DNA of 64,000 nucleotides from Pararhizobium sp. (GCA_030655075.1 JAURWE010000024.1:620001-684000), one strand, 5' to 3'. Shown: positions 1 to 9,127, numbered from the stretch's first letter. The notes: generated by a model not told the origin, from the sequence alone. Made by a program: numbers and translations.

Positions 1-481
1 GAATGGCCACCATCGACGACCACCATTCGCCGAGCGCAAGGTTCTTCGAATGCGCTTCCGGCTTGATGTCGCCGTCGAGCTTGCCGAAGAAAATATAGTC
101 CGGCCGCACTTCGCCGATTTCCAGCGCATGATGCCGGTCCATGGCATTGCCGCCGCCGACGATCAGCTTGGGCGAAAATTTCTCCATCGCTTCGCCGAGC
201 GCCTCGGCTGCATTAGCAATGTGAAGGCCATCGGCTCTGGCGCGGCCGGCAACACGCGTATCGCCTGAGATCAGCGCCGCAGCGCCGGCTTCCTGGATGA
301 TCGGCACCAGCAGCTCCGCATGCACCTGAAATGCCGCATCGTCGAGATCATATTGCGGGACGATGACGGAGGCGACATCGCCGCCCTTCAGCGCATCCGC
401 CATCGCCTGCGCCTGCGCCTTGGCATCCTTGATGTCAGGCGCGATCAGCACCAGACGGCAGCGGCTCTCGGTCTTCTTCAT
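1..481 (-). CDS. Thiamine phosphate synthase family protein (3' end cut off)
   Basis: Reads leftward from ATG at 481 and runs off the window, leaving about 160 residues. The product begins MKKTESRCRLVLIAPDI and contains GGGNAMDRHHALEIGE and RPDYIFFGKLDGD, which resemble the TIM-barrel thiamine phosphate synthases (ThiE/TenI-like) of rhizobia. That family joins the pyrimidine and thiazole moieties of thiamine in the cytoplasm. A GGACAGAGA ribosome-binding site lies directly before the ATG. The C-terminal part is outside the window, so the catalytic site cannot be fully checked. Rhizobia often carry a second, divergent ThiE-like paralogue, and this could be that one, so no symbol is given. Confidence 0.7.
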   Translation of the reverse strand, partial: MKKTESRCRLVLIAPDIKDAKAQAQAMADALKGGDVASVIVPQYDLDDAAFQVHAELLVPIIQEAGAAALISGDTRVAGRARADGLHIANAAEALGEAMEKFSPKLIVGGGNAMDRHHALEIGEVRPDYIFFGKLDGDIKPEAHSKNLALGEWWSSMVAI

Positions 482-487
482 TCTCTG

Positions 488-529
488 TCCATATCCTGCG
501 GCCCATATCCTGCGGCCCATAGCCTGCGG
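488..529. repeat. Three 14-bp tandem repeats in a divergent leader
   Basis: Three consecutive near-identical 14-base units (488-501, 502-515, 516-529) share the core CCATATCCTGCGG. The third unit has one substitution in the core. The array begins 7 bases upstream of the ThiE-like start codon, beside its ribosome-binding site, and faces the TauE/SafE gene on the other side. It may be a slipped-strand expansion; no function is evident. Confidence 0.85.
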
Positions 530-615
530 CAATGCGCCCAACACAGCGACGACCGGCACTCGATTTCATGTGGAAAAACCGATAGACCCTGCGCACCAAA
601 GGATCAAGTGAACCC

Positions 616-1392
616 ATGCTTCCAGGAATCGAGTTTTATTACATCGCCGTCCCCGCAGTCATCCTCGTCGGTATGGCCAAGGGCGGCATGGGCGAGGCCC
701 TGTCGCTGATGGGCGTGCCGCTGCTGGCCATGGCTATTTCGCCGGTTCAGGCAGCCGCCATTCTGCTGCCGATCCTGATCGCCATGGACATCGTCTCGCT
801 GTGGATCTGGCGCAAACACAGCGACAAGACGACGCTGCTGATGCTTTTGCCCGGCGGCATCGCCGGCATTGCCATCGGCTGGGCGACGGCAGCGCTGGTC
901 AACCGCGAGGCGCTGCGCCTGATCATCGGCCTGATCACGGTCGGCTTCGTGCTGCGCTATCTCTACAATGTCTGGCGCAGCCGGCGGGGCATCACCGTTC
1001 CACCGAAGCCGCAGCGGCTCATGCCGGCCCTGTTCTGGGGTGGGGCTGCCGGCTACGGAAGTTTCGTCGCCCATGCAGGCGGGCCGCCCTTCCAGATCTA
1101 TGCCCTGCCGCTGCAACTGCCGCCGCGCGAATACACCGGCACGATCATCCGCTTCTTCGCCATTCTGAACGTGGTGAAGCTGGTGCCCTATTTCGCGCTG
1201 GGCTCGCTCGGCACCAGCAACCTGACGACATCGCTCAGCCTGTTTCCCTTCGCCATCGTCTCGACGATCATCGGCGCCTGGATCATCCGCCGCATCAAGC
1301 CGGATGTCTTCTACCCGTTCATGTATACGATGGCGTTTCTGGCCGGGTGCAAACTTCTGTGGGATGGGATATCGGCATTTCTGCTCGCCTGA
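616..1392 (+). CDS. TauE/SafE family membrane transporter
   Basis: A 258-residue, very hydrophobic protein with about eight predicted membrane spans. The opening VGMAKGGMGEALSLMGVPLLA and the second half-repeat containing GSFVAHAGGPPFQIYALP fit the duplicated architecture of the TauE/SafE (sulfite exporter) family. Members are thought to move small organic or sulfur anions (sulfite, sulfoacetate, taurine-related) across the inner membrane. No sulfonate metabolism genes lie nearby, so the substrate is unknown. It is a single gene, divergent from the ThiE-like gene, and length matches the family. The ATG at 616 follows a purine-rich AAAGGATCAAG sequence. Confidence 0.85.
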   Translation: MLPGIEFYYIAVPAVILVGMAKGGMGEALSLMGVPLLAMAISPVQAAAILLPILIAMDIVSLWIWRKHSDKTTLLMLLPGGIAGIAIGWATAALVNREALRLIIGLITVGFVLRYLYNVWRSRRGITVPPKPQRLMPALFWGGAAGYGSFVAHAGGPPFQIYALPLQLPPREYTGTIIRFFAILNVVKLVPYFALGSLGTSNLTTSLSLFPFAIVSTIIGAWIIRRIKPDVFYPFMYTMAFLAGCKLLWDGISAFLLA

Positions 1393-1476
1393 GCGGCGGA
1401 GACAGGAAGATGGAACAGTCTGCCGGGAAATATTGCCATGAGAAATGGGGAGCTGGGATAGCTCCCCATCCGGATT

Positions 1477-1665
1477 CTACTTGGCGACGGCAGCCGATGC
1501 TTCGACCAGCGAGGCGGCGATTGCTTTGGCAAGCAACATTCCGTTTGTCCTGATTGCGGTCTGATCGAGAGTACGGGCCGATTTTATAAGATCAAAGCCT
1601 TCTTTCAGTACAATTTCCTGAGCTCTGTTAACGGCCCAAGTCGTCGTCTCACTGCGCTGCTGCAT
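1477..1665 (-). CDS. Small hypothetical protein (62 aa)
   Basis: Encodes 62 residues with no recognised domain: a mildly amphipathic sequence with an Ala-rich C-terminus (LAKAIAASLVEASAAVAK) and no signal peptide or clear membrane span. It is supported mainly by a strong ribosome-binding site (GGGGGAAAGCGGA) immediately upstream of the ATG at 1665 and by standing alone in otherwise noncoding DNA. It may be a rhizobial orphan. Function unknown. Confidence 0.5.
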   Translation of the reverse strand: MQQRSETTTWAVNRAQEIVLKEGFDLIKSARTLDQTAIRTNGMLLAKAIAASLVEASAAVAK

Positions 1666-2014
1666 TCCGCTTTCCCCCGTTGCTAAATCATTTAGCCACT
1701 AAACTGCGGATCTGACGATCGGCTTACGCCGCCCATGAAGACCGAATCAAATATATTCCGCCCCAAAAATCTACATTAGATTTTTAGTTCAATCACCATG
1801 GAAAGCGGCAATTGGCGTGCTGGATTTACCATATTTTTGACTCCTGAAAACATGGGCGCTGGCAACGCCGCTGTGACGACGGAGACGTCGACAATCATTC
1901 CGCAGCGGGCGGGCAAAACCCGTGCACCTTCGCCCGCGAAACCGGCTTTATGAAAAGTTTGCCGCACTGCACAATTCGCTTGCGGGAGGCATATATTTGC
2001 CATAGCTTTTTTTC
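1666..2014. other. 349-bp intergenic region upstream of an ArsR gene
   Basis: No convincing gene seen. The left part is AT-rich. An imperfect stem of 7-bp GC arms (1905-1911 with 1931-1937) lies about 80 bases before the ArsR start and could form a hairpin. A GGGAGG sequence at 1984-1989 is too far (25 bases) from the ArsR ATG to be an ordinary ribosome-binding site, and a TAG at 2003 blocks any longer ArsR reading frame. Confidence 0.5.
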
Positions 2015-2275
2015 ATGGTGACCAACGACCCTTTTGCTGCCATTGCCGATCCCAACCGGCGGTATTTGCTGGAAGAACTCCGGCGGTCGCCGCGCACGGT
2101 CAACGAACTGGCGCACGGGCTGCCGATCAGCCGGCCGGCCGTTTCGCAACATCTCAAAGCGCTTCTGGACTGCAATCTTGTTTCGGTCTCGGCCAGAGGC
2201 ACGGCGCGCATTTACGCGATCAACCGGCCGGGTTTCGACGGATTGAATTTCTGGCTGGATCAGTTCTGGACATGA
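2015..2275 (+). CDS. ArsR/SmtB-type HTH transcriptional regulator
   Basis: An 86-residue winged-helix protein. It starts MVTNDPFAAIADPNRRYLLEEL and carries the recognition helix in ISRPAVSQHLKALLDCNLV followed by a beta-wing (SARGTARIYAIN), the standard ArsR layout. There is no CxC metal-binding motif near the recognition helix (a lone Cys follows it), so metal sensing is not supported. Many rhizobial regulators of this subtype pair with an SRPBCC (AHSA1) protein, but none follows here, so the regulator is an orphan. GTG at 2018 is an alternative start. It binds DNA as a dimer by family precedent; target unknown. Confidence 0.8.
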   Translation: MVTNDPFAAIADPNRRYLLEELRRSPRTVNELAHGLPISRPAVSQHLKALLDCNLVSVSARGTARIYAINRPGFDGLNFWLDQFWT

Positions 2276-2294
2276 ACGGCACGACCAGACCTTA

Positions 2295-2345
2295 AGTGGC
2301 CTGTAACGGGAAATGGCCTGTAACGGGAAGTGGCCTGTGACGGGA
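2295..2345. repeat. Three 17-bp tandem repeats
   Basis: Three adjacent 17-base units (2295-2311, 2312-2328, 2329-2345) share GGCCTGTAACGGGA, with single-base differences in units 2 and 3. They lie 19 bases after the ArsR stop in a noncoding gap of about 220 bases. No stem-loop or open reading frame explains them. Confidence 0.85.
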
Positions 2346-2495
2346 ACCCTCGCCTCCGGTACGGCGCACTATTCAGGATGCGCGACCGGAAAGGCACGTC
2401 TGCTGCCAGCAGAGAATAAAGTGCCAGCGGTGCCGTTGCTATGACTATGGAGAGAGGGTTCCCTTAGGACTTTTTGGAATTCGAGTGAATGTTAC

Positions 2496-2666
2496 TCAGT
2501 GAGAAGAACGAAGTCTTTCAATCTCGTCCTTGATGCGCAGCTTGCGGCGCTTGATGCTCGCGATGGTCTCGTCTTCAGTCGATGGCCGGATAAGCGCCAT
2601 ATGGAGTTCCTGCTCGAGAGCACCGTGTTTCTTTTCAAGCGTTGTAAGATGAGCCTCAATTGTCAT
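2496..2666 (-). CDS. YdcH/DUF465 family small protein
   Basis: A 56-residue, highly charged, helical protein: MTIEAHLTTLEKKHGALEQEL followed by TIASIKRRKLRIKDEIERL, the hallmark of the DUF465/YdcH family (two short amphipathic helices, often a coiled coil). The start at 2666 is preferred over an upstream extension because it has a GGAAGGGAA ribosome-binding site and gives the normal family length. Function is not established. A second family member is encoded divergently about 210 bases away (2878-3081). Confidence 0.85.
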   Translation of the reverse strand: MTIEAHLTTLEKKHGALEQELHMALIRPSTEDETIASIKRRKLRIKDEIERLRSSH

Positions 2667-2877
2667 TGACAGTTCCCTTCCTCTAGCCTGCATCCAGCCA
2701 TTCGATCGCTGAATGTTCCAAGTTAACAGCACGAGTGTGCCATGCCATTTTTCATTTGTCGAAGGCGAAATCATGACCAAGGATAACTTCCCGTTACCAG
2801 TCTTTGTGTGGTAGAGCAGCCAACCGATCAAAGGAACAGGCGGAACAACCGCCGTATTGGCCGACGGGGATTACAGC

Positions 2878-3081
2878 ATGCCAGACCAGGACCAGGCCGA
2901 ACTCAGACTTTCCGCAGCCCGGCTGCGGCAAGAGCATGAAGACTTTGATTTTGCAATCAATGCAATGATACAGACCGGCTGCGACGCCCTTCGGGTGCAG
3001 CGGATGAAGAAGAAGAAACTTGCTTTGAAAGACAAGCTTTCCAAGCTCGAAGACCAGATCATTCCCGATATCATCGCCTGA
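2878..3081 (+). CDS. YdcH/DUF465 family small protein
   Basis: A 67-residue charged helical protein (MPDQDQAELRLSAARLRQEHEDFDF, then VQRMKKKKLALKDKLSKLEDQIIPDIIA) typical of the DUF465/YdcH family. The ATG at 2878 gives the usual length. A TTG at about 2857 would add seven residues (MADGDYS) and cannot be excluded. It lies 63 bases upstream of purE on the same strand, an order I recall as common in Rhizobiales, and may share transcription with purEK. Biochemical role unknown; probably a small coiled-coil protein. Confidence 0.85.
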   Translation: MPDQDQAELRLSAARLRQEHEDFDFAINAMIQTGCDALRVQRMKKKKLALKDKLSKLEDQIIPDIIA

Positions 3082-3144
3082 TATTCCACCGCCCCAACGC
3101 CAGACCGGCCCGCAAGGACTGGCCCAAAATGGGAAGAACCGTTC

Positions 3145-3641
<497 letters not shown>

Positions 3642-3645
<4 letters not shown>

Positions 3646-4691
3646 CAACGATCGGCATTATCGGAGGCGGTCAGCTCGGCCGCATGCTGGCCATGGCCGC
3701 CGCCCGCCTCAATTTTCGCACCGTCATCCTCGAGCCGCAACCGGACAGCCCGGCAGCCCAGGTCGCCGACCGGCAGATCGTTGCGGCCTATGATGATCGC
3801 GAGGCTTTGTTAGAGCTCGCTCGCGTCTGCGACGTCGTCACCTATGAATTCGAAAACGTTCCCGTCGCTGCAGCCAACCTCCTGGCAGAGACCACGCCGG
3901 TCTACCCGCCACCCCGCGCGCTGGAGGCGGCACAGGACCGGCTGGTCGAAAAGACGTTTCTGCGCGACTGTGGCATTACCACCGCCGATTTCCGTGCAAT
4001 CGACAGCCAGCAGGACCTTGAGGAGGCATTGAAGGCTTTCGGAGGCTTTGGCGTGTTGAAGACCCGCCGCATGGGCTATGACGGCAAGGGCCAGACGACG
4101 TTCCGCAACGGCACGGGAACGGTCGAGGGCGCCTATGCTGCACTTGGCAGCGTGCCGCTCATTCTCGAAAGTCTGGTGCCCTTCGAGCGCGAAATTTCGA
4201 TCATCGCTGCCCGAGGCATGGACGGAACTGTCGAATGTTTCGATCCTGCCGAGAATATCCACAGGAATGGTATCCTCCACACCTCGACGGTGCCTGCCCG
4301 CAGTTCAAGCGACACCGCCAGTGCTGCCCGCGCTGCTGCAGCGGCCATTGCCGAGGCGCTGTCCTACGTCGGCGTCATCGGCGTCGAGTTCTTCGTTCTG
4401 CCGGACGGCGGACTGATCGCCAACGAGATCGCCCCGCGTGTCCACAATTCCGGCCACTGGACGGAAGCGGCCTGCGTCGTCTCGCAGTTCGAGCAGCACA
4501 TCCGTGCCGTTTCCGGCCTGCCGCTCGGCAATCCGCAGCGCCATTCGGACTGCGTCATGCAGAACCTGATCGGCAACGACATCAACGACGTGCCGCGCTG
4601 GCTCGAAACCGCCAACACGCTCGTCCACCTTTACGGCAAGACCGAAGCCCGGCCAGGCCGCAAGATGGGACATGTGACCTCGCTCACCTGA
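3642..4691 (+). CDS. purK: N5-carboxyaminoimidazole ribonucleotide synthase
   Basis: A 349-residue ATP-grasp enzyme that makes N5-CAIR from AIR, bicarbonate and ATP, feeding PurE. The N-terminus has the Rossmann-like GIIGGGQLGRMLAMAA. The ATP-grasp centre includes FGVLKTRRMGYDGKGQ, FEREISIIAARG and a C-terminal metal-binding segment NEIAPRVHNSGHWT. Length is normal for the family. The start overlaps the purE stop by four bases, so the two are co-translated. Confidence 0.97.
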
Positions 4692-4981
4692 GGTCCCCGA
4701 GCCAAGGTAAAGCCCTTTCGCGGCTCCAAAAACCGGCCTGTGAAGGTTGACATGCAAAAGGCGGCGGGTTATTGGCCTGCCCATCATAGAGTGCGCTTCA
4801 GACTGTGCCTCGGATCGGAAAAGGGATTTTCTTCCGGCTGCAGTCTGTTCCTTCAAGTCTTGCGCAAGCCTTGCCGGAACGCCTTCGGGTTTTCGGGACG
4901 GTGTTGTATCGAGAAGCGAACTTAGAATTTAATCGATACCGGGCGGATCGAAGCATCCCCCGAAACTCGCGGATTGAAGCC

Positions 4982-5107
4982 ATGAAGATCAAGAATTCGC
5001 TCAAGTCACTGAAGTCGCGTCACCGCGAGAACCGTCTGGTTCGCCGTAAGGGCCGTGTCTACATCATCAACAAGCTGAACCCGCGTTTCAAGGCTCGTCA
5101 GGGCTGA
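4982..5107 (+). CDS. rpmJ: 50S ribosomal protein L36 (41 aa)
   Basis: Encodes MKIKNSLKSLKSRHREN..VRRKGRVYIINKLNPRFKARQG, a 41-residue very basic protein of the L36 type with the alphaproteobacterial insertion. The Cys/His zinc ligands of the classical form are absent, as in the zinc-independent form. It stands alone, 290 bases after purK, with no ribosomal operon around it. The upstream gap 4692-4981 shows no other gene and presumably holds its promoter. A longer in-frame extension upstream exists but the short form matches the family. Confidence 0.93.
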   Translation: MKIKNSLKSLKSRHRENRLVRRKGRVYIINKLNPRFKARQG

Positions 5108-5203
5108 TCGTGCGGGCGCAGAAGCGGCATGTCTCGTGCCCTTCCAGCGTTGCTCGTGAAAAATTGATTTGATATTGCGCCATGGCGGGCTACCTTGTCC
5201 GCC

Positions 5204-5803
5204 ATGAAACGTTTTCTATTGTCCTTGCTGATTCCCCTCCTGGCCGGACCGATGGTCCCCACCCGGGCAGAAGCGGCCGATCTGGCTGCGGTTGATAAAT
5301 CGGCGACAAGTCTCCCCACCCAGAAAGAACGGCTCGATCAGCTCTTTACCGAGCTGAAGCACGCCCGTGATCCGGCGGCAGCCACCGAGATCTCGCAGCG
5401 CATCCGCATCGAGTGGAGCGACTCCGGCAGCGCCTCGATCAATCTCTTGGTGCAGTGGGCCGACAAGGCGATCGCCGACAACAAGCGTGCGGCAGCCATG
5501 GATCTGCTCGATCAGGTCATCTACCTGTCGCCACACTATGTCGAAGGCTGGAACCGCCGGGCCACCCTGCACTTCGTCATGGGCAGCTACCGCAAGTCGA
5601 TGTCCGACATCAACCGCGTGCTGGCGCTCGAACCCCGCCACTTCGGCGCCATGGCCGGCATGGCGGCAATTCTCACCAGTGCCGGCGAAGACGAACTGGC
5701 GCTGCGGGCATGGGAGCGTTTTCTTGAGGTCTACCCGGCCGACCGGCAGGCCCAGCAGCAGGTCGGCGAACTCTCCGAAAAGCTGGCCGGCAAACGCACC
5801 TGA
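5204..5803 (+). CDS. Exported TPR-repeat protein
   Basis: About 199 residues. The N-terminus (MKRFLLSLLIPLLAGPMVPTRAEA) is a signal peptide with an AEA-type cleavage site. The mature part contains roughly three tetratricopeptide repeats (for example AMDLLDQVIYLSPHYVEGWNRRATLHFVMGSY, then DINRVLALEPRHFGAMAGMAAI). It is probably a periplasmic interaction or scaffold protein. A TTG nine bases upstream (5195) is an alternative start. There is no catalytic domain and the partner is unknown; the next gene is separated by 116 bases. Confidence 0.8.
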   Translation: MKRFLLSLLIPLLAGPMVPTRAEAADLAAVDKSATSLPTQKERLDQLFTELKHARDPAAATEISQRIRIEWSDSGSASINLLVQWADKAIADNKRAAAMDLLDQVIYLSPHYVEGWNRRATLHFVMGSYRKSMSDINRVLALEPRHFGAMAGMAAILTSAGEDELALRAWERFLEVYPADRQAQQQVGELSEKLAGKRT

Positions 5804-5919
5804 CAAGAAAAAATCCTCTTTTGCGAAACCGGTGGCCCAGCGCCTGCGTATGTGCTGAACGCGTCGCATAAGGCGGCGCATCACCCGGATCTTCACGATC
5901 ACAATCATAGAGATAACGC

Positions 5920-6948
5920 GTGCGCAGCATTGTCAGGACAATCATGCTGATTCTGGTACTTTGTGTTTCTGGCCTGCTCGTCGCGGGCATCCTGTTCTCC
6001 CGCTACGAATCGTCGAAGATCATCGCCGCCAACGCGAACCGCGGCGAACTGATCGATGTCGGCGGTTTCAGGATGAACAGCATCCTTGTGCCCTCCGGCG
6101 CCAATGCCGACCTGCCGCCGCTGGTCTTCGTCCACGGCGCCAGCGGCAACCTGCTCGACCAGATGTACGCCTTCCGGCCGGCGCTGGAAGGCCGGGCCGA
6201 GATGCTCTTCGTCGACCGCCCAGGCCACGGCTATTCCGAGCGTGGCGGCCCGGAAAACGGTTTTCCCGACGGCCAGGCCGATGCGATTGCAAAGCTGATG
6301 GACAAGCGCGGCATCAGGAAGGCCATCATCATCGGCCATTCCTTCGGCGGCGCCACCGTGGCGAGCTTCGCGCTCAATCACAAGGACAAGGTTGCCGGGC
6401 TGGTCTTTCTTTCGCCTGCCACCCACCCGTGGCCGGGCGGCGTCGAATGGTATTATTCGATCACCCGCATGCCCTATATCGGCTGGCTCTTTGCCAATCT
6501 GGTGGCGGTGCCCGTCGGCCTCAGCCGTATAGAGGCCGGCACGCATTATGTCTTCGCACCCAACCACCGGCCGGACGGCTATATCGCCAATACCGCCCCG
6601 GCGCTGGTGCTGCGGCCGTCGATCTTCCGCAACAACGCCATCGACGTCGCCAATCTGCTCGACTACGTGACGCGCGTCTCACCGCGCTACAAGGAGATCA
6701 AGGTGCCGACCGAAATCATCACCGGCGACCGCGATGATGTGGTTTTGGCCAACATCCACTCGCGCGGCCTTGCCCGCGACATCGAGGGTTCGGAACTGGT
6801 CTGGATCAAGAATCTCGGCCACAAGCCGGACTATATCGTCACCGACGTGGCGATTGCCGCGATCGAGAAGGTCGCAGGCATGGACCGCGACGTGCAGGCG
6901 GCGGCGCGGATCGCCGAAGCGCGGATTGCGGGGGATGACGAGAAATGA
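5920..6948 (+). CDS. Membrane-anchored alpha/beta hydrolase
   Basis: A 342-residue protein with an N-terminal membrane anchor (residues about 5-27) followed by an alpha/beta hydrolase fold. Visible elements are the oxyanion-hole HGASGN (72-77), the DRPGHGYS segment, the nucleophile elbow GHSFGG with Ser141, an acid in GDRDD (about 270-273) and the catalytic His in LGHKPD (301). The active domain probably faces the periplasm or lies at the membrane. Substrate is not predictable. Translation starts at GTG 5920. It is convergent with pyk, separated by a terminator. Confidence 0.85.
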   Translation: MRSIVRTIMLILVLCVSGLLVAGILFSRYESSKIIAANANRGELIDVGGFRMNSILVPSGANADLPPLVFVHGASGNLLDQMYAFRPALEGRAEMLFVDRPGHGYSERGGPENGFPDGQADAIAKLMDKRGIRKAIIIGHSFGGATVASFALNHKDKVAGLVFLSPATHPWPGGVEWYYSITRMPYIGWLFANLVAVPVGLSRIEAGTHYVFAPNHRPDGYIANTAPALVLRPSIFRNNAIDVANLLDYVTRVSPRYKEIKVPTEIITGDRDDVVLANIHSRGLARDIEGSELVWIKNLGHKPDYIVTDVAIAAIEKVAGMDRDVQAAARIAEARIAGDDEK

Positions 6949-6977
6949 AAAACGCCGCCCCGGTTTCCCGGGACGGC
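6948..6977 (-). terminator. Rho-independent terminator of pyk
   Basis: On the minus strand this is a 10-bp GC stem with one G-U pair (arms 6968-6977 and 6954-6963), a GAAA tetraloop (6964-6967) and a run of five U. It lies 31 bases beyond the pyk stop and touches the hydrolase stop codon. Confidence 0.85.
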
Positions 6978-7007
6978 ATTCTGAAGACGTGACTGGAGAG
7001 AGCGGTA

Positions 7008-8447
7008 TCAGATACCGCTCTGGCCATCCGAGCCGATATAGGCGATACGCAGCATGTTTGTGGCACCGGGTGTACCGAGCGGCACGCCGGCCGAGATGAT
7101 CAGGCGGTCGCCCGGCTTGCCGAAACCTTCATCGACGACGATGCGGCAGGCCCGATTGACCATGTCGTCAAGGTCCGTCGCATCGCCGGTCACGACGCAG
7201 TGCAGGCCCCAGACGATCGACAGGCGGCGCGCCGTCTCGACCACCGGTGAGAGCGCCAGGATCGGCACTTCCGGACGCTCGCGCGCTGCACGAAGCCCGG
7301 TGGTGCCCGACGATGTGTAGCAGACGATGGCCGACAGCTTCAGCGTCTCGGCGATCTGGCGGGCTGCCAGCGAAATCGCGTCGGCGCCGGTTGCTTCCGG
7401 CGGTGTGCGCTGGGCGTAGATGATGCCGGGATAATGCGGGTCGCGCTCGATCTTCGAGGCGATGGACGCCATGGTCGAGACCGCTTCGATCGGGTAGTCG
7501 CCGGAGGCCGATTCGGCCGACAGCATGATCGCATCGGCGCCTTCGAACACGGCGGTCGCCACGTCGGAGACTTCGGCGCGGGTCGGCACCGGCGCCGTGA
7601 TCATCGATTCCAGCATCTGCGTGGCCACGACGACCGGCTTGCCGGCCCGGCGACAGGCGCGGATCAGCTGCTTCTGCAGGCCGGGAACCGCTTCCAGCGG
7701 CATTTCGACGCCAAGGTCACCACGGGCAACCATCAGCGCGTCGGAGAGTTCGATGATTTCGTCGATCCGTTCGATCGCCTGTGGCTTTTCGATCTTCGAC
7801 ATCAGGCCGACGCGGCCCTGTGAGATCTTGCGCACTTCGATCAGGTCCTCGGGACGCTGGACGAAGGAAAGAGCCACCCAGTCGACTTGGCCGGTTTCCA
7901 GAACCGCATCGAGATCGACCCGGTCCTTCGGCGTGAGCACGCCGACGCCGAGCAGTGTGTCGGGCAGGCTGATGCCCTTCTTGTCGGAGATCTTGGTACC
8001 CGACACGACTGTTGTGACAATGCTCTTGCCGTCGCTGGATTCAGCCCGCAAATGCAGCTTTCCGTCGTCGATCAGCAGACGGTGGCCGGGCTTCACCGCT
8101 TCGAGAATTTCGGGATGCGGCAGGAAGACGCGGTTGCTGTCGCCCGGCTCATCGCGGTCGTCGAGCGTGAAGGTCTGACCGACCTTCAGATCGATCTTGC
8201 CTTCGGCGAACTTTCCGACGCGCAGCTTGGGACCCTGCAGGTCGGCGAGAATACCAATCGGACGGCCGCAGCGCTCTTCGACGGACCGGATCCGTTTGAT
8301 CAGCGTGCGCATCAGATCGTGGCTGGCATGGCTCATGTTGATGCGGAAAACATCTGCGCCCGCCTCGAACAGTTTCTGGATCATCTCTTCTTCGCCGGAA
8401 GCGGGGCCGAGAGTAGCGAGGATTTTGACTTTTCTGTTCCGTCTCAT
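7008..8447 (-). CDS. pyk: Pyruvate kinase
   Basis: A 479-residue pyruvate kinase that converts phosphoenolpyruvate and ADP to pyruvate and ATP, the last step of lower glycolysis/Entner-Doudoroff. Visible motifs: KILATLGPASG, FRINMSHAS, ILADLQGPKLRVG, the catalytic lysine/Mg segment LMSKIEKPQAIERIDEI, VARGDLGVEMP and ATQMLESMI. The C-terminal domain ends in the usual region including TSSGTTGLRAARERP. ATG at 8447 is the family start; its first base is the last base of the stop of the upstream DUF1036 gene, so the two are transcribed and translated together. Confidence 0.97.
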   Translation of the reverse strand: MRRNRKVKILATLGPASGEEEMIQKLFEAGADVFRINMSHASHDLMRTLIKRIRSVEERCGRPIGILADLQGPKLRVGKFAEGKIDLKVGQTFTLDDRDEPGDSNRVFLPHPEILEAVKPGHRLLIDDGKLHLRAESSDGKSIVTTVVSGTKISDKKGISLPDTLLGVGVLTPKDRVDLDAVLETGQVDWVALSFVQRPEDLIEVRKISQGRVGLMSKIEKPQAIERIDEIIELSDALMVARGDLGVEMPLEAVPGLQKQLIRACRRAGKPVVVATQMLESMITAPVPTRAEVSDVATAVFEGADAIMLSAESASGDYPIEAVSTMASIASKIERDPHYPGIIYAQRTPPEATGADAISLAARQIAETLKLSAIVCYTSSGTTGLRAARERPEVPILALSPVVETARRLSIVWGLHCVVTGDATDLDDMVNRACRIVVDEGFGKPGDRLIISAGVPLGTPGATNMLRIAYIGSDGQSGI

Positions 8448-8932
8448 CAATTCTGGCTTTCTTGCGTGGCCGGCGTATCGGAAAGCTGAACCATCCAGCT
8501 CCCCTGACGGCCGGTGTCGTATTCTTTGAACCCGATCCGCTGGAACCCGCGCGCAAAACAATCCTGGACGCCGGTGATCTTGAACTCGTTTTCGGCAACG
8601 CACATGTTGACGTCGCCTTTCCAGCGGCCGCCGCGTGCGGCATCTTCGGCATAGAGATAGTAGTAGCGGGACTGCAGTTCGCCCTCGATCAGCGTCGCGC
8701 ATGTCGTGGCAGGAACCTGCCACCAGCCCTCGGTGATCCAGCCTTCCTTGGCCCGGTAACCGATGGCGACCCCAACGAGATTCTGGGAGCCGTTGCAGAC
8801 ACGGAAATCAGCGCGCGCCTCGCCGGCTACAAGCGTCGGAGCGGCGAGAATCAGAATGAAAAGCAAGAGATGGGTAAGGTGCCTCAACCCGGCATTCCCG
8901 TTTCTGAACGAATGATAGGACACGGTTTCCAA
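8447..8932 (-). CDS. DUF1036 family exported protein
   Basis: A 161-residue protein with a hydrophobic N-terminal segment (LLLFILILAAPTLVAGEARA) that looks like a signal peptide with AxA cleavage. The mature part has the DUF1036 pattern: FRVCNGSQNLVGVAIGY, EGWWQVPATTCATLIEG, YYYLYAED and a C-terminal FKITG. Four conserved cysteines could form periplasmic disulfides. The stop codon overlaps the pyk start by one base. Function is unknown, and the coupling to pyk gives no obvious clue. Confidence 0.8.
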   Translation of the reverse strand: METVSYHSFRNGNAGLRHLTHLLLFILILAAPTLVAGEARADFRVCNGSQNLVGVAIGYRAKEGWITEGWWQVPATTCATLIEGELQSRYYYLYAEDAARGGRWKGDVNMCVAENEFKITGVQDCFARGFQRIGFKEYDTGRQGSWMVQLSDTPATQESQN

Positions 8933-9127
8933 GAGGTCTCCATCCCGATTTGTCGAGGAACTTTCTTGCGATGCTGGAGCGGGAATGTCAACGAAAGTCT
9001 AATCGATTACATTGGGGTTTTTGCTCGTTTTCTGCGGTCAAAAACCGATTATCGCCGTCGCGGCGCCTTGTCGCCGCCATCCATGCGTGCCATCACCATG
9101 TGACATCATCAAGACAAGTATCAGGGC

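Noticed and set aside
1776..2003. 75-codon leftward frame before the ArsR gene
   Set aside because: No ribosome-binding site, no family resemblance and it overlaps the probable promoter of the ArsR gene.
2015..2275. Considered as a metal-sensing ArsR repressor of an arsenic operon
   Set aside because: No CxC metal-binding pair is visible in the protein and no arsenic resistance genes are nearby.
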